Assembly: GCA_964487195.1 (NCBI GenBank)
Contig: CAZAPV010000037.1
Coordinates: 1-8,400, forward strand
DNA from: CAZAPV01 sp964487195
Lineage (GTDB): Bacteria; Patescibacteriota; Patescibacteriia; SG8-24
Reading direction: 5' to 3'
DNA length: 8,400 nucleotides
The notes beneath the pieces were generated by a model. That model made no database searches, was not told the DNA's origin, and saw nothing but the letters and a program-made list of their open reading frames with translations. A program made the translations under genes and the position numbers. How positions within the stretch are numbered: position 1 is the stretch's first letter; every line of letters begins with the position of its first letter. Positions 6,119 through 8,400 of the stretch are shown in pieces.

Positions 6119-8400
6119 ATGCACACCGGCAAACGCGGAGCGCGACGCCCGTTGCTCTCAAGGATCGCCGTCATTACGGTCGAGACCATCTTCTTATTGT
6201 ATTCCGTGTTGCCGGCGGCGAACGCCGCGGAACTGAACGCCTACCGCTGGCGAAATGATGACGGTACCGAGGCGACCGCGACGTTCAGCGCCGACGAGAA
6301 CACGCCGATCACGAACGTCGCCAAGGAAACCGCGATGCGTCTTCGATTCGGCGCGGCGAACGCCGGCGACGAACGTGAACTCAAAGAGAAGGCCGCGGCC
6401 TCTCTCGGTATCGGAGAGAAATTGCTCACGACCGCCGTCATCGACACCGCGAACGGTTTCGCATACTTCGGCACGTACACTGAACCGGGAAAGATCATCA
6501 AAATCGATCTTTCCACGTTCACCGAGGCCGCATCGTTCACCCTCGGCAGCGGTGAGGACGATCTCTGGAGCGCGGTGATCGACACGACGAACGGCTTCGC
6601 GTACTTCGGTACGAACACCGCCCCCGGCAAGATCGTCAAAATCGATTTAGCCACCTTCACCGAAGACGCCAGCTCTCCGCTCATCCTCGGCGCAGGTGAG
6701 GACTCACTGCAGAGCGCCGTCATCGACGCCAACAACGGTTTCGCCTACTTCGGCACGTACACCTCTCCCGGCAAGATCGCCAAGATCGATCTGACCATCT
6801 TCACCGAAACTGGCGATTCTCCGCTCACCCTCGGTACCGGGGAGAATTACCTCACGAGCGCCGTGGTCGATCCCGCCGCCGGCTTCGCGTACTTCGGCAC
6901 GGACACCATTCCGGGCGGGGTCGCCAAAATTGACATCAATCCTGCCGATACGTTCGCCGAAGTGGGAACCGCGCTCCAACTCGGCATCGGAGAGGATCAC
7001 CTCAGGAGCGCCGTCATCGACACGACGAACGGCTTCGCCTATTTCGGCACCTACACTTCTCCGGGCAAGATCGCCAAAATCAAACTCTCTGACTTCACTG
7101 AAAATGGCGATTCGCCGCTCACCCTCGGCAGCGGAGAGAACGCTTTGCGTTCGGCCGTCATCGACACGACGAACGGCTTCGCGTACTTCGGTACGAACGG
7201 TCTTAAGATCGCCAAGGTTGATCTCTCCGGCTTCACCGAAGCAGACGATTCGCCGCTCACGCTTGCGAGCGGGGAAACGCAACAGTTTTCCACCGTCATC
7301 GACACCGCGAACGGTTTCGCCTACTTCGGCACGTACACCACCCCCGGCAAGATCGCGAAGATCGACCTCAACGGGACTTTCCTTGAGTCCGACGATTCGC
7401 CGCTCACTCTTGGCGGCGGAGAAATTTATCTTTCCCCCGTCATCGACACCGCGAACGGCTTCGCATACTATGGCACCGACAACACTCCCGCGCAGATCAT
7501 CAAATTCGATCTCTCTACCTTTACTGAAGTCGCTACGATCACCCTTCCAAGTTCGGAGGGAGGATTGTTGACCGGCGTCATAGACACCACAAACGGTTTT
7601 GCGTACTTCGGCACGGATACGTTCCCTTCGAAGATCGCCAAAATCGATCTCGCCACCTTCACCGAAGCCGACGATTCTCCGCTCGCCCTCGCAAGTGGGG
7701 AGAACCAAGCCATAAGCGCCGTCATCGACACGAGCGGCGAAACCCCCTTCGCCTACTTCGGTACGAACACCTCCCCCGGCAAGATCGCCAAGATCAACCT
7801 CGCCACCTTCACCGAAGACGGCGCTTCTCCGCTCACGCTCGATAGCGGTTATAACAGCCTTTCGACCGGTGTCATCGACACCGCCGCCGGCTTCGCCTAC
7901 TTCAGCACGCAAACCCCTGGCGACGTATTCAAAATTGACCTTTCCACGTTCACGGTATCCGGCGTGCGTGCGCTCGGTGAGAGTAGCGTGACAAACGCTG
8001 TCATCGACACGGTGCACGGCTTCGCCTATTTCGGTTCGTTCACGTCCCCGGGACAGATCGCCAAACTCGACCTTTCGACGTTCTCTTTACCCGGTTCGGC
8101 GCTTAGTCTCGCCAGCGGAGAGAATAATTTGAACAGCGCCGCCATCGACCCCGCCGCCGGCTTCGCGTACTTCGGCACCTATACATCCCCCGGCAAGATC
8201 GTCAAAATCAAACTTTCCACCTTCACCGAAGCCGCCGATTCGCCGATCACGCTCGGGAGCGGGGAGGACCAAGCGCGTTCGGCTATCATTGACGCCGCGA
8301 ATGGTTTCGTATACTTCAATACCGACGACACACCCTCCAAAATCATCAAAATCGACATCGGCCCGATCCACCCTTCCTTCAAACTCGAATACGGCGTCAA
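6119..8400 (+). CDS. large exported protein with 14 tandem propeller blades, 3'-truncated by window edge
   Basis: The frame is open from the ATG at 6119 to the window end with no stop: 760 whole codons, product incomplete. The signal peptide is a basic start (K5, R6, R9, R10, R15), a hydrophobic run at about 16-32, and ANA (34-36) with cleavage after A36. Residues 41-84 (AYRWRNDDG to LRFGAANAGD) resemble the first part of a beta-sandwich repeat I know from large surface proteins. From S95 to about residue 747 there are 14 blades of about 47 residues. Each has the strand motif VIDT.NGFAYFGT, then SPGKIAKIDL, then LTLGSGE. After the last blade, FKLEYG (754-759) looks like the next strand of the sandwich. 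The promoter 12 nt upstream supports the start; no Shine-Dalgarno motif is seen. Function is unknown; a cell-surface ligand-binding or adhesion role is inference. The missing C-terminus may hold the anchor. Confidence 0.93.
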   Translation, partial: MHTGKRGARRPLLSRIAVITVETIFLLYSVLPAANAAELNAYRWRNDDGTEATATFSADENTPITNVAKETAMRLRFGAANAGDERELKEKAAASLGIGEKLLTTAVIDTANGFAYFGTYTEPGKIIKIDLSTFTEAASFTLGSGEDDLWSAVIDTTNGFAYFGTNTAPGKIVKIDLATFTEDASSPLILGAGEDSLQSAVIDANNGFAYFGTYTSPGKIAKIDLTIFTETGDSPLTLGTGENYLTSAVVDPAAGFAYFGTDTIPGGVAKIDINPADTFAEVGTALQLGIGEDHLRSAVIDTTNGFAYFGTYTSPGKIAKIKLSDFTENGDSPLTLGSGENALRSAVIDTTNGFAYFGTNGLKIAKVDLSGFTEADDSPLTLASGETQQFSTVIDTANGFAYFGTYTTPGKIAKIDLNGTFLESDDSPLTLGGGEIYLSPVIDTANGFAYYGTDNTPAQIIKFDLSTFTEVATITLPSSEGGLLTGVIDTTNGFAYFGTDTFPSKIAKIDLATFTEADDSPLALASGENQAISAVIDTSGETPFAYFGTNTSPGKIAKINLATFTEDGASPLTLDSGYNSLSTGVIDTAAGFAYFSTQTPGDVFKIDLSTFTVSGVRALGESSVTNAVIDTVHGFAYFGSFTSPGQIAKLDLSTFSLPGSALSLASGENNLNSAAIDPAAGFAYFGTYTSPGKIVKIKLSTFTEAADSPITLGSGEDQARSAIIDAANGFVYFNTDDTPSKIIKIDIGPIHPSFKLEYGV
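6401..8361 (+). repeat. 14 tandem coding repeats (beta-propeller blades), unit about 141-144 nt
   Basis: Taking the (V/A/I)ID codon triplet as anchor, the repeats begin at 6437, 6575, 6719, 6863, 7013, 7157, 7295, 7439, 7577, 7721, 7871, 8000, 8141 and 8285. Spacings are 129-150 nt, mostly 138-144, and all are multiples of three. The shortest is blade 11 (43 codons), which lacks part of the SPG loop and has the variant ending VRALGE. Blade 6 lacks the SPG loop residues. Blade 10 carries a small insertion (SGETP). The segment before blade 1 (SLGIGEK) supplies the strand missing after blade 14. Confidence 0.95.

Noticed and set aside
6058..6189. Longer rluD start at 6189
   Set aside because: It would overlap the divergent gene and its promoter, and the added residues match nothing in the S4 or RluD families. 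The ATG at 6057 fits the promoter and the domain.
5155..6258. 367-residue + strand open frame opposite rluD
   Set aside because: It is an Arg/His-rich shadow with no recognisable domain, while rluD on the other strand carries all family motifs.
6704..8017. 437-residue open frame on the - strand across the propeller repeats
   Set aside because: It is periodic only because the + strand repeats are periodic, giving the complement of each blade. The + frame is open over the whole span with a signal peptide and promoter.
6401..8361. CRISPR array or noncoding tandem repeat
   Set aside because: The repeats are about 141 nt, all in one frame, with differences that preserve protein strands. There are no short direct repeats with unique spacers.

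Overview
The window looks like a piece of a GC-rich bacterial chromosome, most likely from the Candidate Phyla Radiation (Patescibacteria). This is an inference. It rests on an archaeal-type short cytidylate kinase, an L19 with a nonstandard acidic N-terminus, very compact gene spacing, promoters close to the sigma70 consensus (two of them extended -10), no Shine-Dalgarno motif at any visible start, and large secreted repeat proteins. Stops used are TAG, TAA and TGA (three TGA). TGA is therefore not recoded, which argues against Gracilibacteria/Absconditabacteria.

Layout. (1) Positions 1-2581, + strand: most of uvrA, cut at its 5' end by the window edge. It is followed by a short intrinsic terminator that overlaps the promoter of the next gene. 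(2) 2647-4146, +: a secreted protein of unknown function with irregular beta-propeller-like repeats. It ends in a REP-like palindrome and a bidirectional terminator. (3) 6057 down to 4203, - strand: a tight housekeeping cluster of an RluD-type pseudouridine synthase, (d)CMP kinase and ribosomal protein L19. rluD and cmk are 2 nt apart, and cmk and rplS overlap by 67 nt. rplS also has a strong-looking promoter of its own inside cmk, with a hairpin in the resulting leader. (4) 6119-8400, +, running off the window: a very large exported protein. Its visible part is 14 tandem blades of about 47 residues that appear to be inserted in the loop of a split beta-sandwich domain.

The - strand cluster serves translation (rRNA pseudouridylation, ribosome assembly) and nucleotide supply. 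It is convergent with the secreted protein at 2647-4146, with a shared terminator. It is divergent from the 14-blade protein across a 61-nt gap in which two promoters interlock. Both of those promoters predict nearly leaderless mRNAs.

The part most worth a second look is the 14-blade protein. It has two-times-seven repeat arithmetic, a visible 'Velcro' closure strand, a domain-in-domain architecture, and stretches of exact DNA identity between non-adjacent blades. Smaller points of interest are the dual-coded cmk/rplS overlap, the terminator-over-promoter arrangement after uvrA, and a codon-choice switch inside uvrA.
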